From Dyadobacter sp. Leaf189 (GTDB lineage: Bacteria; Bacteroidota; Bacteroidia; Cytophagales; Spirosomataceae): a DNA stretch of 64,000 nt. The translations under genes were made by a program, and so were the position numbers. Within the stretch, counting starts at the first letter, position 1, and the number at the start of each line of letters is the position of its first letter. Location: assembly GCF_001424405.1 (NCBI RefSeq), contig NZ_LMPS01000001.1, positions 1,795,999-1,859,998 of the forward strand, given 5' to 3'. A model generated the notes under the pieces. The model had not been told where the DNA came from and made no database searches. It saw only the letters and a list, made by a program, of their open reading frames with translations. Below are positions 8,687 to 18,607 of this stretch, one piece after another.

Positions 8687-10177
8687 ATGCTTGATTTAAA
8701 ACAATTCGAAATCTGGTTTGTCACGGGAAGCCAGCATTTGTATGGAGAAGATACGCTCCGGCAGGTCGACGACCATTCCTGTATCCTGGCCAAATCTTTT
8801 GATGAAGCCGCTGCGATCCCCGTGAGAGTAGTTTTCAAACCGGTAGTGAAGTCTCCAGAGGAGATTTACCAGATTATGCAGGAAGCAAACAGCACAGCAG
8901 CCTGCATTGGGCTGGTGGCCTGGATGCACACTTTTTCACCTGCCAAAATGTGGATAAGGGGATTACAGATCCTTCAAAAACCGCTGCTGCATTTACATAC
9001 ACAGTACAACCAGGACATACCCTGGGCGAGTATCGACATGGATTTCATGAACCTCAACCAATCGGCCCATGGTGACCGCGAGTTCGGTTTTATGATGACG
9101 CGTATGCGGCTGAACAGGAAAGTGGTCGTTGGTCACTGGCAGCAGCCGGAGGTTTTGGACAACATCGGCGACTGGGCGCGCGTAGCTGCTGCGTGGCACG
9201 ATATGCAAGGGGCCAGGTTTGTCCGCTTCGGAGATAATATGCGCCAGGTTGCCGTAACAGACGGTGACAAGGTAGCTGCGGAAATGAAATTCGGATTTTC
9301 TGTCAATACGTATGCAGTAGGCGACCTGGTAAAGGTGATCAACGGGGTCGAAGACCAGGAAGTGAGCCGGCTCGTTGCTGAATACGAAGATACTTACGAG
9401 CTGGCCGATGCATTAAAATTGAATGCCGGCCGCCACGGTTCGCTGCGCGATGCAGCCCGCATTGAGCTTGGGTTACATTACTTTTTGAAAGATGGAAATT
9501 TCAAGGGATACACCAATACTTTCGAAGATCTGCATGGCATGAAGCAGCTGCCGGGGATCGGCTCGCAGCGGATGATGGCGGCGGGTTTTGGTTACGCAGG
9601 CGAGGGTGACTGGAAAACGGCAGCAATGGTGCGCGCGCTGAAAGTAATGGCAAGTGGGCTCAGCGGTGGTAACTCCTTTATGGAAGATTATACTTACCAC
9701 TTTGATCCGGCCAATCAGCTGGTATTAGGCTCTCACATGCTCGAAATATGCCCCAGCATTGCAGCAGGTAAGGTATCCTGTGAAATTCATGCATTGGGGA
9801 TAGGAGGGAAGGAGGATCCTGTCCGGCTCGTTTTCAATGCGCCTGCCGGGCCGGCGCTCAACGTGTCACTAATCGATCTGGGTAACCGGTTCCGGATCCT
9901 GGTCAATGAAGTAGAGGCGGTGGAAGTCAGCGAAGCGCTGCCCAGGTTGCCTGTAGCGCGGGCATTGTGGAAGCCGCAGCCTGATATGCAAACGGGCTGT
10001 GCCGCGTGGATTTATGCTGGCGGCGCACACCACACGGTTTACAGCCAGAACCTGACTGTCAGCCACATTGAAACCTTCGCGGAAATGGCTGGCGTTGAGC
10101 TGGTGGTCATTGATCAAAACACAAACCTGCGGCAGCTCAAAAACGAGTTGCGGTGGAGTGAAGCCAGCTATAAATAA
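8687..10177 (+). CDS. araA: L-arabinose isomerase
   Basis: 496 residues, full length for AraA. It converts L-arabinose to L-ribulose in the cytoplasm using a divalent metal such as Mn2+. The N-terminus ([21 protein letters not shown]) is the family hallmark. Expected metal and catalytic residues are visible in [20 protein letters not shown], the MEDYTYHFD segment and GGAHHTVYS near the C-terminus. It is the middle gene of araBAD, 6 bp before araD, so the two are almost certainly translated from one message. Confidence 0.97.
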   Translation: MLDLKQFEIWFVTGSQHLYGEDTLRQVDDHSCILAKSFDEAAAIPVRVVFKPVVKSPEEIYQIMQEANSTAACIGLVAWMHTFSPAKMWIRGLQILQKPLLHLHTQYNQDIPWASIDMDFMNLNQSAHGDREFGFMMTRMRLNRKVVVGHWQQPEVLDNIGDWARVAAAWHDMQGARFVRFGDNMRQVAVTDGDKVAAEMKFGFSVNTYAVGDLVKVINGVEDQEVSRLVAEYEDTYELADALKLNAGRHGSLRDAARIELGLHYFLKDGNFKGYTNTFEDLHGMKQLPGIGSQRMMAAGFGYAGEGDWKTAAMVRALKVMASGLSGGNSFMEDYTYHFDPANQLVLGSHMLEICPSIAAGKVSCEIHALGIGGKEDPVRLVFNAPAGPALNVSLIDLGNRFRILVNEVEAVEVSEALPRLPVARALWKPQPDMQTGCAAWIYAGGAHHTVYSQNLTVSHIETFAEMAGVELVVIDQNTNLRQLKNELRWSEASYK

Positions 10178-10183
10178 TTAATT

Positions 10184-10885
10184 ATGTCAAAATACACCTA
10201 TCTCAAAGAGCAGGTTTACGAGGCCAATATGGAGATCCCCAAAGAGGAACTGGCGATTGTGACCTTCGGAAATGTAAGTGGTATCGACAGGGCGGAAGGC
10301 GTCGTGGCGATCAAGCCCAGCGGGGTACCTTATCATCGGCTGAAAGTGGAGGATATCGTAATTGTAGACCTGGATAACGTAGTGATCGAAGGTAGTATGC
10401 GTCCCTCTTCGGATACCAGGACTCATACTTTGCTGTACAAAAGTTTTCCGGAAATAGGCGGGGTTTGTCACACGCATTCCACTTACGCGGTTGCGTGGGC
10501 GCAGGCTATGAAGCCCATTCCCAACCTGGGTACCACCCACGCCGACCACCTGACCGCCGCAGTTCCGGTTACAGAAGTAATGTCCGACGAGATGATCCAG
10601 GGGAATTACGAACTGGAAACGGGCAACCAGATACTTGATCTTTTTGCCCGGAACGGGCTCAGTTATGAAGAGGTGGAAATGGTTCTAGTTGCTTGCCACG
10701 GGCCATTTACGTGGGGTAAGGACCCTGCCAAGGCAGTATACAATTCAGTAGTACTGGAAGAAATTGCGCGAATGGCATACCTTACTTTGCAGATCAACCC
10801 GCTGGCGGGTACAATCAAGCAGAGCCTCATTGACAAGCATTATTTCAGAAAGCACGGAAAAAATGCCTATTACGGGCAGGAGTAG
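10184..10885 (+). CDS. araD: L-ribulose-5-phosphate 4-epimerase
   Basis: 233 residues, a class II aldolase-fold enzyme that epimerises L-ribulose-5-phosphate to D-xylulose-5-phosphate for the pentose phosphate pathway. Visible motifs are TFGNVSGIDR, IKPSGVPY, the zinc ligands in CHTHSTYAVAWA, and the later VACHGPFTWGKD. The length and motifs match E. coli AraD. It ends the araBAD operon and its stop codon abuts the stop of a small convergent gene. Confidence 0.96.
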   Translation: MSKYTYLKEQVYEANMEIPKEELAIVTFGNVSGIDRAEGVVAIKPSGVPYHRLKVEDIVIVDLDNVVIEGSMRPSSDTRTHTLLYKSFPEIGGVCHTHSTYAVAWAQAMKPIPNLGTTHADHLTAAVPVTEVMSDEMIQGNYELETGNQILDLFARNGLSYEEVEMVLVACHGPFTWGKDPAKAVYNSVVLEEIARMAYLTLQINPLAGTIKQSLIDKHYFRKHGKNAYYGQE

Positions 10886-11035
10886 TTAGTTTTTCTTCTC
10901 TATTTTCTTGCTGGCGATCTTGCGCATTTGTTGTAACGCTTCCTGCCGGGACATTCCCTTCTGGTTGGATTTTGCTTCTTCAATGGCTTCTTTTGAAAAC
11001 CGGCCTTTGAGAATATTATAGAGTGCTAAAAACAT
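10886..11035 (-). CDS. Small basic protein of unknown function
   Basis: A 49-residue open frame from ATG 11035 to a stop that abuts the araD stop. The protein starts MFLALYNILKGRFSKEAIEE, continues with a Lys- and Gln-rich helical segment (SRQEALQQMRKIASKK) and ends KIEKKN. A short hydrophobic start followed by an amphipathic, charged tail looks like a genuine small protein rather than a chance frame. Codon choice is like that of the neighbours. I do not recognise the family. Confidence 0.5.
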   Translation of the reverse strand: MFLALYNILKGRFSKEAIEEAKSNQKGMSRQEALQQMRKIASKKIEKKN

Positions 11036-11101
11036 TTGGAGTCTTGCTAACGAGCTTAATAAGTGATAACCAAACTTACCAAAGAATAAGCTATAAAAAA
11101 A

Positions 11102-11128
11102 CTGCCGGATCGTTTTTGGATCCGGCAG
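11102..11128 (-). terminator. Rho-independent terminator for the minus-strand gene at 11182
   Basis: A perfect 10-bp stem (CTGCCGGATC paired with GATCCGGCAG) and a 7-nt loop. On the minus strand it is followed by TTTTTTATAG, a good U-tract, so it serves genes read from the right. Confidence 0.8.
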
Positions 11129-11181
11129 CCTAATATCTTGCGGTTCAAGACTTTATTCTAAACGTTGAGTGTAATTTCTTC

Positions 11182-11370
11182 TTAGCCAGCAACTTCCTTA
11201 CGCAACTTGCTTCCTGGATTGAATTCATCCTTGATCCAGCGAACAAAATTGTGGGAGTTGGTTTTGTAAATTTCCATTGACAATGGTTTGATGCCGCTGA
11301 ACTCAACCTCTTTTACGTATTCAGCGTGCAACTTCAAAATCTCAGACAGGGTCTTGCTATCGGTTTTCAT
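11182..11370 (-). CDS. Small hypothetical protein
   Basis: About 62 residues from ATG 11370; an upstream in-frame start at 11406 would add 12 residues. The product begins MKTDSKTLSEILKLHAEY and ends NPGSKLRKEVAG. It is charged, without signal peptide or membrane segment, and ends just before a strong terminator in its own direction, which supports a real single-gene unit. I do not recognise a domain. Confidence 0.55.
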   Translation of the reverse strand: MKTDSKTLSEILKLHAEYVKEVEFSGIKPLSMEIYKTNSHNFVRWIKDEFNPGSKLRKEVAG

Positions 11371-11704
11371 TGAAAATGTTTGGATGTTAAGGTTTACAAT
11401 AAACACTGAGATCCATTGCTACAAACGTGTTCCCGAACATTGTTTATTTCTTAATATATTTAAATAATTATATTGTAGATCATATAAATACCATACAAAT
11501 AGCGTTACCGGTCGATAGCAGAATTTAAAGGTAAATGCGCAAATGAGGGGATTGTTACATTTTAGGACAATTTGAGTAAATGCGGGAATCAGAAAATTCC
11601 GCGGGAGACGCAACCTGATGTATGGTATTGAGTGCGTCTGCTTGTCCTGAAAATGATGGAAGAATAGCAAAGAGCTTGCCAGGATACCCGGCCACCTTAC
11701 TAAA
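11371..11704. other. Non-coding stretch between small gene and receiver operon
   Basis: About 330 bp with no convincing gene. The part near 11440-11500 is very AT-rich and probably carries the promoter of the small minus-strand gene at 11182. The part near 11580-11700 is the downstream end of the signalling operon; I see no strong terminator in it. Confidence 0.4.
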
Positions 11705-12094
11705 TCAGATTGCCAGCTTTTTTCTGAGGAAGGTTACTTCAAGCGGCTTGGGAAGAAGATCAATGATGTACGGGCTGGCTTTTACTTTTTCAATGTCGCG
11801 GGTATCTATCGTAGACGAAAGCATGAAGATCCGGATCTTGGAACGGAGGTGGTCAGGCAGGTTTTCAAATTCGTCGATGAATTCAAACCCATTCATATCA
11901 GGCATTTGCAGATCGAGCAGGATAATCGTGTCGGGAATTGTGCTGCCCTCGTGCAGGAGAAATTTGAGCGCTTCGCGAGCTGAATTGAAAGTTTTGACCG
12001 AATCGGTGATACCGCTTTTGATCAGCAGCTTTTCGTAAATGAAAAGATCAAAGGCGCTGTCGTCTATTAAGAAGAAGTTGAGAAGTGACTTCAT
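11705..12094 (-). CDS. Single-domain response regulator
   Basis: 129 residues forming only a receiver domain. The acidic pair is Asp11-Asp12 (FFLIDDSAFD), the phosphorylation site is Asp61 (ILLDLQMPDMNG), the switch residue lies in MLSST, and the conserved Lys is about 116 (LLPKPLEV). There is no output domain, so it would act by protein contact or as a phosphate shuttle. It is the last gene of the operon that starts at 18329, 9 bp after the receiver-kinase hybrid. Its partner is likely that hybrid or the 7TM kinase. Confidence 0.92.
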   Translation of the reverse strand: MKSLLNFFLIDDSAFDLFIYEKLLIKSGITDSVKTFNSAREALKFLLHEGSTIPDTIILLDLQMPDMNGFEFIDEFENLPDHLRSKIRIFMLSSTIDTRDIEKVKASPYIIDLLPKPLEVTFLRKKLAI

Positions 12095-12103
12095 ACCGCC
12101 TGG

Positions 12104-13195
12104 TTATTTTTTGATGGAGGGAATGTTGATTTCAAAAACGCTGCCCTGACCAATCTGCGAGCTCACGCTGATGCTGCCCCCCAGTTTCGATATTGCTTCG
12201 TGAACGATGTACAAACCGATGCCTGAACCACTGTTGGTAGCCCCGGCCCGATAGAACATTTTAAAGATTTTATCCTGATCCGACTCCCTGATCCCCGAAC
12301 CATTATCGGCCACGATGATCGTTGCGTGGGTAGGAGTGGAGCGTACAGTCAGATGTACATAAGGATCCGGCTTCGACTTATCCTGAAACTTGATTGCATT
12401 ATTGATCAGGTTATTGAAAATGATCCGCAGCTTCATTACATCGGACTGGAAAATGCCCGTCTGCTCAATGTCTGTTGTCATTTTCAGGTTACCATATTCA
12501 GGCAGGTACTGAATAGTCGCCTGCACTTCGGTCACCAGTTCTTCAAAACTGATATCGGTTACAACAGGTACCCCTCTCGCATTCTTGTAGTAGTCAATGA
12601 TATTGATAATGAATGTATCGAGCTTCTTCACCGACTGGCGGATCAGTTCCAGGTATTCGTTCTGCGACTTCACATCTTCTTCCAGCAGGGCCAGGTTCAC
12701 AATGCCGAGCACGGACATCAATGGGGCGCGGAGATCGTGGGAGGCGCTGTATACAAACTTGTCAAGCTCCTCATTGGCTTTCTGCAACTCGCTGTTACGC
12801 TGTTTCAGGTCTTCCCGCGTCTTGTAAATATCGTAAGCGCTCGCAATAGCAGTATCTACATACTGGTAATCCCAGGGTTTGTCGATAAAGCGGAACACTT
12901 CTCCCTTGTTGATTGCATCAATCGCCGCGCCGATATCCGTGTGACCGGTGATGAGGATGCGTATCGGTTTCGGGAATTTGGTCCTGATCTTTTCGAAGAA
13001 CTGCACACCCGTCATAATAGGCATGCGCTGATCGGCCAGGATAATGCAAAAATCCCTGTTCTCTAATATTTCCTCCGCCTCTATGACAGACGAGGTTATT
13101 GTAATATCATATTGTTTGCGGAAAGACGCCTTGAACGAATGCAGGTTATGCTCCTCATCGTCGATGTATAGAATGGTAATTGGTTTCTCATTCAT
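12104..13195 (-). CDS. Receiver-histidine kinase hybrid protein
   Basis: 363 residues. The N-terminal receiver has Asp12-Asp13 (LYIDDEEHN), phospho-acceptor Asp55 (ILADQRMPIMTG) and Lys106 (FIDKPWDY). A coiled linker (about 125-145) leads to HisKA with His153 (SASHDLRAPLMSVLG) and an HATPase domain with the N box (IIFNNLINNAIKFQ), G1 (VADNGSGI) and G2 (GSGIGLYIVHEA). It has no transmembrane segment, so it is a cytoplasmic phosphorelay kinase switched by its own receiver. Its start overlaps the end of the 7TM kinase gene by 4 bp (ATGA), which implies coupled translation. The receiver is clearly related to the one encoded at 18608. Confidence 0.94.
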   Translation of the reverse strand: MNEKPITILYIDDEEHNLHSFKASFRKQYDITITSSVIEAEEILENRDFCIILADQRMPIMTGVQFFEKIRTKFPKPIRILITGHTDIGAAIDAINKGEVFRFIDKPWDYQYVDTAIASAYDIYKTREDLKQRNSELQKANEELDKFVYSASHDLRAPLMSVLGIVNLALLEEDVKSQNEYLELIRQSVKKLDTFIINIIDYYKNARGVPVVTDISFEELVTEVQATIQYLPEYGNLKMTTDIEQTGIFQSDVMKLRIIFNNLINNAIKFQDKSKPDPYVHLTVRSTPTHATIIVADNGSGIRESDQDKIFKMFYRAGATNSGSGIGLYIVHEAISKLGGSISVSSQIGQGSVFEINIPSIKK

Positions 13196-15360
13196 TGAAA
13201 ATCTGGGATAGGGCGTATTTTTCTTTTTACAGGAAGTGTGATCAAAAACTCTGTTCCTTCACCTACTTCCGTATTAACATGAATTGTACCGCTGTGAACT
13301 TCTATAATTTTAAATACAATCGAAAGTCCGAGTCCTGTTCCGTCCCCTACCTGTTTGGTTGTGAAAAATGGCTCAAAAATCTTGGCACGTACTTCCGGCG
13401 GCATTCCCGGTCCATTGTCGCGCATTGAAATGGAAATATGGTCAGGGTCGCTCAGCCAGGTCTTAACCCAGATCGTCGGTACCTTTCCTTCTTGTTTGTC
13501 TTTGAGCAATGCATAGATCGAATTGGTCAGGATATTCATGAAAACCTGGTTCAGCTTGCCTGCGTAGCATTCGATACTCGGAATGTTACCCAGCTCTTTC
13601 ACCAGCTTGATGGCGTTCCCCATCTGGTAATTGAGAATGATCAGTGTGGATTCAATACCTTCATTCACATTGACCAGGTTCAGGTCGAGCTCATCCACGC
13701 GGGAGAAGATCTTTAAACCCTTTACAATTTCCACAGTTCTGTGTGCGCCATCTTCCATACCTTTTAAAAGCGTATCCAGCTCCGTTTTAATGTAGTCAAG
13801 ATCCAGTTCTGCTTTCAACTCCTCAATTTCGTTTATTTTAGTATGTAAATGCTCAATGGAGTCAATGTTCTGAATATTTTTATAAGAATCCAATATTTCA
13901 AGTACATCATCGATATCTCTCCGCAGCGGCTTGATATTGGAACTCACAAAATTGATCGGATTATTGATCTCGTGGGCGATACCCGCAGTAAGCTGACCGA
14001 GCGACGCCATTTTTTCGGCATCAATAAGTTGTGTCTGCGCATCTTTAAGGCGGGTTAATGCGAGGTTAAGCTCCTGGTTGGCAGTTTGCAATTCCGCAGT
14101 CCGCTCATCAACGCTCCTTTCCAGCAATGCATTTTGCTCTGTAATGATCTTTTCATTTTCGAGCGAAACGCGCAGTGCTTCTGCCTGGGATTCTTCCCGT
14201 TCTCTTTTGAATATATTGATTTTATCCGCCAATGCAATAGAAAGCAACACTACTTCCGCAATGGAACCGAACTGCATGGTATAGGTTGTAAAAATGTTAT
14301 ACGGCAGTATGTTCAGGTTGCGGAGGATCAGAAGGAAAAGCCCGAGTAAAAAGATTGACCAGCCGATAAGGAAAAGCTTGGCCGGTCGGTAATTTTCTCT
14401 CGAAAGCTTGATACCGATCACCAGGCAGCTAAGTGTACCGACCGCACCTGAAATATCCACCAGCCTGAAACTGAGAAGTTCAAAGCCGGCTACATTGAGC
14501 AGAATGGAGGACGAATACAGCGCAACAATAATGTAAACAATAAAGATTGCGCGCGGCCATTTCTCTTTGAGCTGCAGGAAGTTTTTAACAAAGAAAATAG
14601 CAGATATACCCGCTATTCCCGAAAAGTAAATAGTTGCTACCGAATTAAAAACGGGTGCATTCGGCCAGAGGTACTTGAATGCATAACCTGAAAGTGAGGT
14701 TTGTGCCAGCCCGATCGAAAGCACGTAAAGTACGTAGAAAAGGTAGCTTCGGTCTCTCGTTGAAAAGTAGATGAATATGTTGTAAAGCACCATGACAACG
14801 ATGATCCCGCAAAAAATCCCGTTGATTGTTTCACCCAGCTGTGCCGTTTCAAAGAAGTTGCCCTGATCGCGCAGGATCAGCGGCAGGATCACCTGGTTGG
14901 ACCCTTTGACTTTCAGATAGTAGGAGTGTTCCTGATTGGGCCCGAGCGCCAGGTCGAAAACAAGGTTTTGGTGCTTGACACGCCGTTTGTTGAAATGGTC
15001 TGCGTCGTTGTAAATTTCTGTGCGGATCTTATCCCCGATGATCTCATACATTTCGCAGGAATGGATCCCCGGATGCGCGAGTTCAAGGTAAAGCATATTC
15101 CTCGCCGAAGTATTGCGGATAGAAAACCTGATCCAGAAGCTGGATTTGCTCAGCCCGATGTTGGGAACTTCATCTTTGCTTTTTACAAAGCCATTGCTAT
15201 TGCGTACTTCGTGTAAGCTGAGTGTGCCTGCGGTATCTTCATAAATTTCAAGGTACTTTCCCAGAATCAGGGAGCCGTTTTTGTAGTCTACCGTCTCAGC
15301 GGAGAGCTTTCCGGCAGTAAATGTCAGTAAAAATAAAACCAGGATTCTGAGCACCTTCAT
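13192..15360 (-). CDS. 7TMR-DISM sensor histidine kinase
   Basis: 722 residues. After a signal peptide (about 1-21) comes a periplasmic 7TMR-DISMED2-type sandwich (about 30-165, with [10 protein letters not shown] and LELAHPG), seven membrane helices (about 180-380), a coiled coil (385-450), HisKA with His463 ([18 protein letters not shown]) and an HATPase domain with [12 protein letters not shown] and [14 protein letters not shown]. This receptor class usually binds small or carbohydrate-like ligands at the extracellular side. In the operon it follows the acyltransferase gene by 4 bp and overlaps the hybrid kinase gene. That places sensing directly after two enzyme genes, so it may detect their product; this is an inference. 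Confidence 0.94.
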   Translation of the reverse strand: MKVLRILVLFLLTFTAGKLSAETVDYKNGSLILGKYLEIYEDTAGTLSLHEVRNSNGFVKSKDEVPNIGLSKSSFWIRFSIRNTSARNMLYLELAHPGIHSCEMYEIIGDKIRTEIYNDADHFNKRRVKHQNLVFDLALGPNQEHSYYLKVKGSNQVILPLILRDQGNFFETAQLGETINGIFCGIIVVMVLYNIFIYFSTRDRSYLFYVLYVLSIGLAQTSLSGYAFKYLWPNAPVFNSVATIYFSGIAGISAIFFVKNFLQLKEKWPRAIFIVYIIVALYSSSILLNVAGFELLSFRLVDISGAVGTLSCLVIGIKLSRENYRPAKLFLIGWSIFLLGLFLLILRNLNILPYNIFTTYTMQFGSIAEVVLLSIALADKINIFKREREESQAEALRVSLENEKIITEQNALLERSVDERTAELQTANQELNLALTRLKDAQTQLIDAEKMASLGQLTAGIAHEINNPINFVSSNIKPLRRDIDDVLEILDSYKNIQNIDSIEHLHTKINEIEELKAELDLDYIKTELDTLLKGMEDGAHRTVEIVKGLKIFSRVDELDLNLVNVNEGIESTLIILNYQMGNAIKLVKELGNIPSIECYAGKLNQVFMNILTNSIYALLKDKQEGKVPTIWVKTWLSDPDHISISMRDNGPGMPPEVRAKIFEPFFTTKQVGDGTGLGLSIVFKIIEVHSGTIHVNTEVGEGTEFLITLPVKRKIRPIPDFQ

Positions 15361-15363
15361 ACC

Positions 15364-16059
15364 TCAAAACTTCATGTCCAATTCGTAATGTAAAGCTATT
15401 TCACCTTTCGGGCCCTGCTCAATTGCAAATTGAACGGGATCATTTCTCAGGCGCCTGATGTGTTTAAGTTCTTCTTCATGGGCTAGAGGCAGCTGTTCGA
15501 GGTCAGTCACGACGATCGCCGTCGCGATCAATCCTTCTTTGGGATAGTAAAAAGTACCATTGTTCCCCAACGTTCTGATCACCTCAAAACCCAGCCGCAG
15601 GCACTGGCGCAAGGTTGGCGGGGAGCATAATGCAAGCAGCTTTTTGATCCCGAGCTCCGTGGTAACAGCGATGCCCACCCGGCCCATAAAAATACTTCCA
15701 ATACCGAAACCTGCAACTTCCTTACTATTGAAAGCGCCGCAGAACTCCGCTATTTTTTCGTGTTTCAGACCGTCAACGTACCCGTAAATGCGGTCATCTT
15801 TTTTCGCGATCGCATCTTCCATTGGCAACTTGCGCGTTTCCTGCCGAACCTGGATCCTGGCGCCTCCATAAATCTTCCCTCCATCTTCGGATTCAACGAT
15901 AATGACATACGTATTCTCATCATTCAGCCAGTCGTGGTTTGCCGAGGTTACCTGTTTTACACCATAAGCTTCGAGCACTTTCCGGTGTTCGTCAATGTAC
16001 CTGAGACAAGTCTCCACGTCGGTTGTGGATCTGAATGCTCTGATTTTAGCGACCATCAA
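15364..16059 (-). CDS. GNAT-fold acyltransferase, possibly N-acyl amino acid/autoinducer synthase-like
   Basis: 231 residues. The middle and C-terminal part look like a GNAT or LuxI/FeeM-type acyltransferase: a strand with GGARIQVRQET, then AEFCGAFNSKEVAGFGIGSI, a helix MGRVGIAVTTELGIKKLLAL, and the TLRQCLRLGFEVI segment that resembles the Gly-Phe end of motif B. I cannot place the acyl donor or acceptor. It overlaps the ThiF-nitroreductase gene by 4 bp and is followed 4 bp later by the 7TM kinase, so enzyme and sensor are co-translated. An alternative is a plain acetyltransferase. The family assignment is made by eye from fold motifs. Confidence 0.6.
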   Translation of the reverse strand: MMVAKIRAFRSTTDVETCLRYIDEHRKVLEAYGVKQVTSANHDWLNDENTYVIIVESEDGGKIYGGARIQVRQETRKLPMEDAIAKKDDRIYGYVDGLKHEKIAEFCGAFNSKEVAGFGIGSIFMGRVGIAVTTELGIKKLLALCSPPTLRQCLRLGFEVIRTLGNNGTFYYPKEGLIATAIVVTDLEQLPLAHEEELKHIRRLRNDPVQFAIEQGPKGEIALHYELDMKF

Positions 16060-18329
16060 ATTTCGTCATTAACTATAAACAATACTTCATCTAATGGCAG
16101 GCGTTTTGTTTTAGTAGCTATCGTTGAAGACTTATGAATTCTTAAAAGAGCCACGGGACTATACCCGGCAGGTAAGCGTACAATGCGCTCAAACCTGGCT
16201 TTCAAAACGTTGAGTTTAACAATCTCATTTTCATTTAATCCTTCACCGGAGCGAAGGCGGCTGAACAGCGAAACCGGCGTAAGGAGCGGCTGCGCAGACA
16301 AACCCAGCTGCACGGCGCGGAGCCACATCTCCTGCGCGATCATACCCGAATAGAAATGCGGGTGCCCCTCTTCCGGCATTGAAATGATCGCAATTCCCGA
16401 GGAAGCACTTACCGCAGCAGCAATGCGTTCGGCTACAATGTTCCCTCCGTCAATGGTTTTCAAAATGTCAGCAATCTTTCTGTCGCCTAGCATTGCAAGG
16501 GCGGCACCGTGATGCGGATCCACAGCCAGCTGCAACGGATGAATGCTGGTACTTTCGCCGGAACCCGATTGGGTGTTTCGTTCAAAAACATCCTTGTAAC
16601 CCTCTTCATGCAGGATATTGATCAGCTCGCATGCACCGGCAATTTGTGCGAGCTCGCTAATATGTGATGAATTTTGAATAAAGTCAATGTGGGCATTTAC
16701 TGTTTCTGCTCCTGATTCGGTCAGGTACCGAACATCTTCTGCGCTCAGCTCGTGAGGTAAGCCCGCGTTCCGGCTGGTAGACCTTTGTGGGATCATCTCT
16801 GCAAGAATAGCGGCAACTGAGGTACTTTCGGGCTGGTCGCTCTGTGAAGTAAAATCAATAGCGGCGACGAGCTCAGGGATTTCTGCCACCGGAAAAAACA
16901 GCGGAGCGATACTGTAGCCCAGCGCATTGCTTTTAAGCCTGATATTGGTAAAAGCTGCGCCTAATGCAAGGTAGGCAGCTGTATTTTTATAGTTTACAAA
17001 TGCATGCGACCGGTGTGGATCGTGGAACAAATGCAGTCTTCCATTGCGGTAAAGCCACTTCCAGGGCTGGTCATTTCCCCAGGAAGGCGCCTGAGTGCCG
17101 GCTTCAACAATTTGCTTGATTTCTTCCCGGTCGGGCTGCGTCAATGCTTCCAGTCGGGGCAATGCAACTGCGGCTCCCAATGCATGTGCCAGGTTGAATT
17201 TTGCGTTCGGATTAGTATAAACGGATTCAGCCGGCAATGCAGCCTGGTTGGAGATGATCTGTTCCAGGTCGACGTAAAATCTGCCTGACTCTGTAAACTG
17301 GCCGAGCAAAATCCGCCTTGTCACATCTGTTACCACGCCGCCTCCAAGTGTGACAGCGCTGGCAAGCTGCGGCCAGGTACTGATAGACTGTCCCATTTCC
17401 AACAGGGAAGCGCGCCCGCGCCGTGAGGTGTTTTTTACATCGATAATGCGCATAACAAAACCCAGACGGTCGGCCGGTGGGATATTTTCCAATCTTTCCG
17501 GTGGGATATCGCTGAGCATTCCGTGTAGAATAAGCCGCCCGGGTTCGAGGTCAAACCGTTCCACATCGAGCATTCCGCGGTCGCTGGTTTCCATTATCAC
17601 CGGAATTTGAAGTGCTCTGGCAGCCTGGCGACACTTGATTTTTACTTCCAGATCGTCGCATTCATCGATCAGCAGATCAAGGTTTCCGTCCTTTGTTAAA
17701 AAATGATGAAGATTTTCCGAGGTAATTCCTTCGGTATAGCATTCCACGTCCAGAAAAGGATCTATTTCCGCTATTTCCCGAGCCGTGATAATGCTTTTAT
17801 TTAATCCTATATTATGGATGCCTGTTCTGATCCTATTCAGGTTACTGAGTTCAAGTGTGTCAAAATCAGCCAGTTTGAGTTTCCCGAAGAGGCGCTCGGT
17901 CGCAAGTGTCAGCGCCACTGCGTGGCCAACCGATAGCCCGATTATGCCTATTTTTCGTTGGGATAGGGAAGCTTGTTCCTGCGCGGTGATCTTGTGCTGG
18001 TTGCGGGTGGTGCGGAGCGCTATGAAATCGGCTTCATTAACAATGTGCAGGAGCCGGTTAGACCAGGGATAGTAGAGCCAGCAACCTTCCAGGTCCGGAT
18101 TGCTACCTGCTGTGCGTTCACTGTATCTTTCGTCGAGTTGTTCACCCGTGAGTCTCGATCTTGGATTTTGAACTTTGATAAGTTCCTTCGCCTGAGATGC
18201 ATAGAGATCGAGTACAACCGCATTTTTGTACTCGTTTCTGAACGAACGGTAACTTAGTTCATCAGTGTATTGCTCTTTCGGGATAAACAGCGGTTTATGG
18301 TTTGTGTTTGTTGTAGACTCAGAGTGCAT
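16056..18329 (-). CDS. ThiF/E1-like adenylyltransferase fused to a nitroreductase domain (Rv1355c-like)
   Basis: 757 residues with two enzyme domains. The first (about 120-345) is ThiF/MoeB/E1-like: nucleotide loop RKIGIIGLSVGHAVA, DFDTLELSNLNRIRTG (Asp155, Asp157, Asn163, Arg166) and DLLIDECDDLEVKIKCR. I see no obvious zinc CxxC pairs or transfer cysteine. The second (about 396-720) is nitroreductase-like: FMN-binding GTQAPSWGNDQPWKWLY, and near the end HPHFYSGMIAQEMWLRAVQL and GLSAQP. The same fusion is known in mycobacteria as Rv1355c, function unknown. The first 110 residues are an extra region. It heads a five-gene operon with an acyltransferase and three signalling proteins. I infer a biosynthetic role in which a carboxylate is adenylated and a flavin step modifies the product. 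Confidence 0.85.
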   Translation of the reverse strand: MHSESTTNTNHKPLFIPKEQYTDELSYRSFRNEYKNAVVLDLYASQAKELIKVQNPRSRLTGEQLDERYSERTAGSNPDLEGCWLYYPWSNRLLHIVNEADFIALRTTRNQHKITAQEQASLSQRKIGIIGLSVGHAVALTLATERLFGKLKLADFDTLELSNLNRIRTGIHNIGLNKSIITAREIAEIDPFLDVECYTEGITSENLHHFLTKDGNLDLLIDECDDLEVKIKCRQAARALQIPVIMETSDRGMLDVERFDLEPGRLILHGMLSDIPPERLENIPPADRLGFVMRIIDVKNTSRRGRASLLEMGQSISTWPQLASAVTLGGGVVTDVTRRILLGQFTESGRFYVDLEQIISNQAALPAESVYTNPNAKFNLAHALGAAVALPRLEALTQPDREEIKQIVEAGTQAPSWGNDQPWKWLYRNGRLHLFHDPHRSHAFVNYKNTAAYLALGAAFTNIRLKSNALGYSIAPLFFPVAEIPELVAAIDFTSQSDQPESTSVAAILAEMIPQRSTSRNAGLPHELSAEDVRYLTESGAETVNAHIDFIQNSSHISELAQIAGACELINILHEEGYKDVFERNTQSGSGESTSIHPLQLAVDPHHGAALAMLGDRKIADILKTIDGGNIVAERIAAAVSASSGIAIISMPEEGHPHFYSGMIAQEMWLRAVQLGLSAQPLLTPVSLFSRLRSGEGLNENEIVKLNVLKARFERIVRLPAGYSPVALLRIHKSSTIATKTKRLPLDEVLFIVNDEI

Positions 18330-18607
18330 GTCGGGTAAGTTGGAAGGGCTGCGTTTATTGCCTAAACACCTACAAATTGCTGAATTTATTTTTGTAAAAC
18401 TATCATCGGATCATTGGCTCTCAAAATATTTGGGTCAAAACAGTGGAAAGGTTACCCATAAATAAGATGTCGTAACAATGCAGGCATCAACTCTTGGGAC
18501 CTCGTCATCACTTTTCGCAATATAGAATTATCTTTACATTGTGAGAAAAGTAGGTTCGATATTTGACTACTGAATTATACCACCTCTAAGTCTGTTTTTT
18601 TAAAGTA
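18330..18607. promoter_or_regulatory. Divergent promoter region between E1-nitroreductase operon and receiver gene
   Basis: 278 bp between two divergent start codons. It must hold the promoters of both the five-gene operon and the receiver gene. On the plus strand GATATTTG at 18558-18565 is one base away from the TAnnTTTG box and lies about 45 bp before the receiver gene. I found no convincing operator. Confidence 0.4.
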
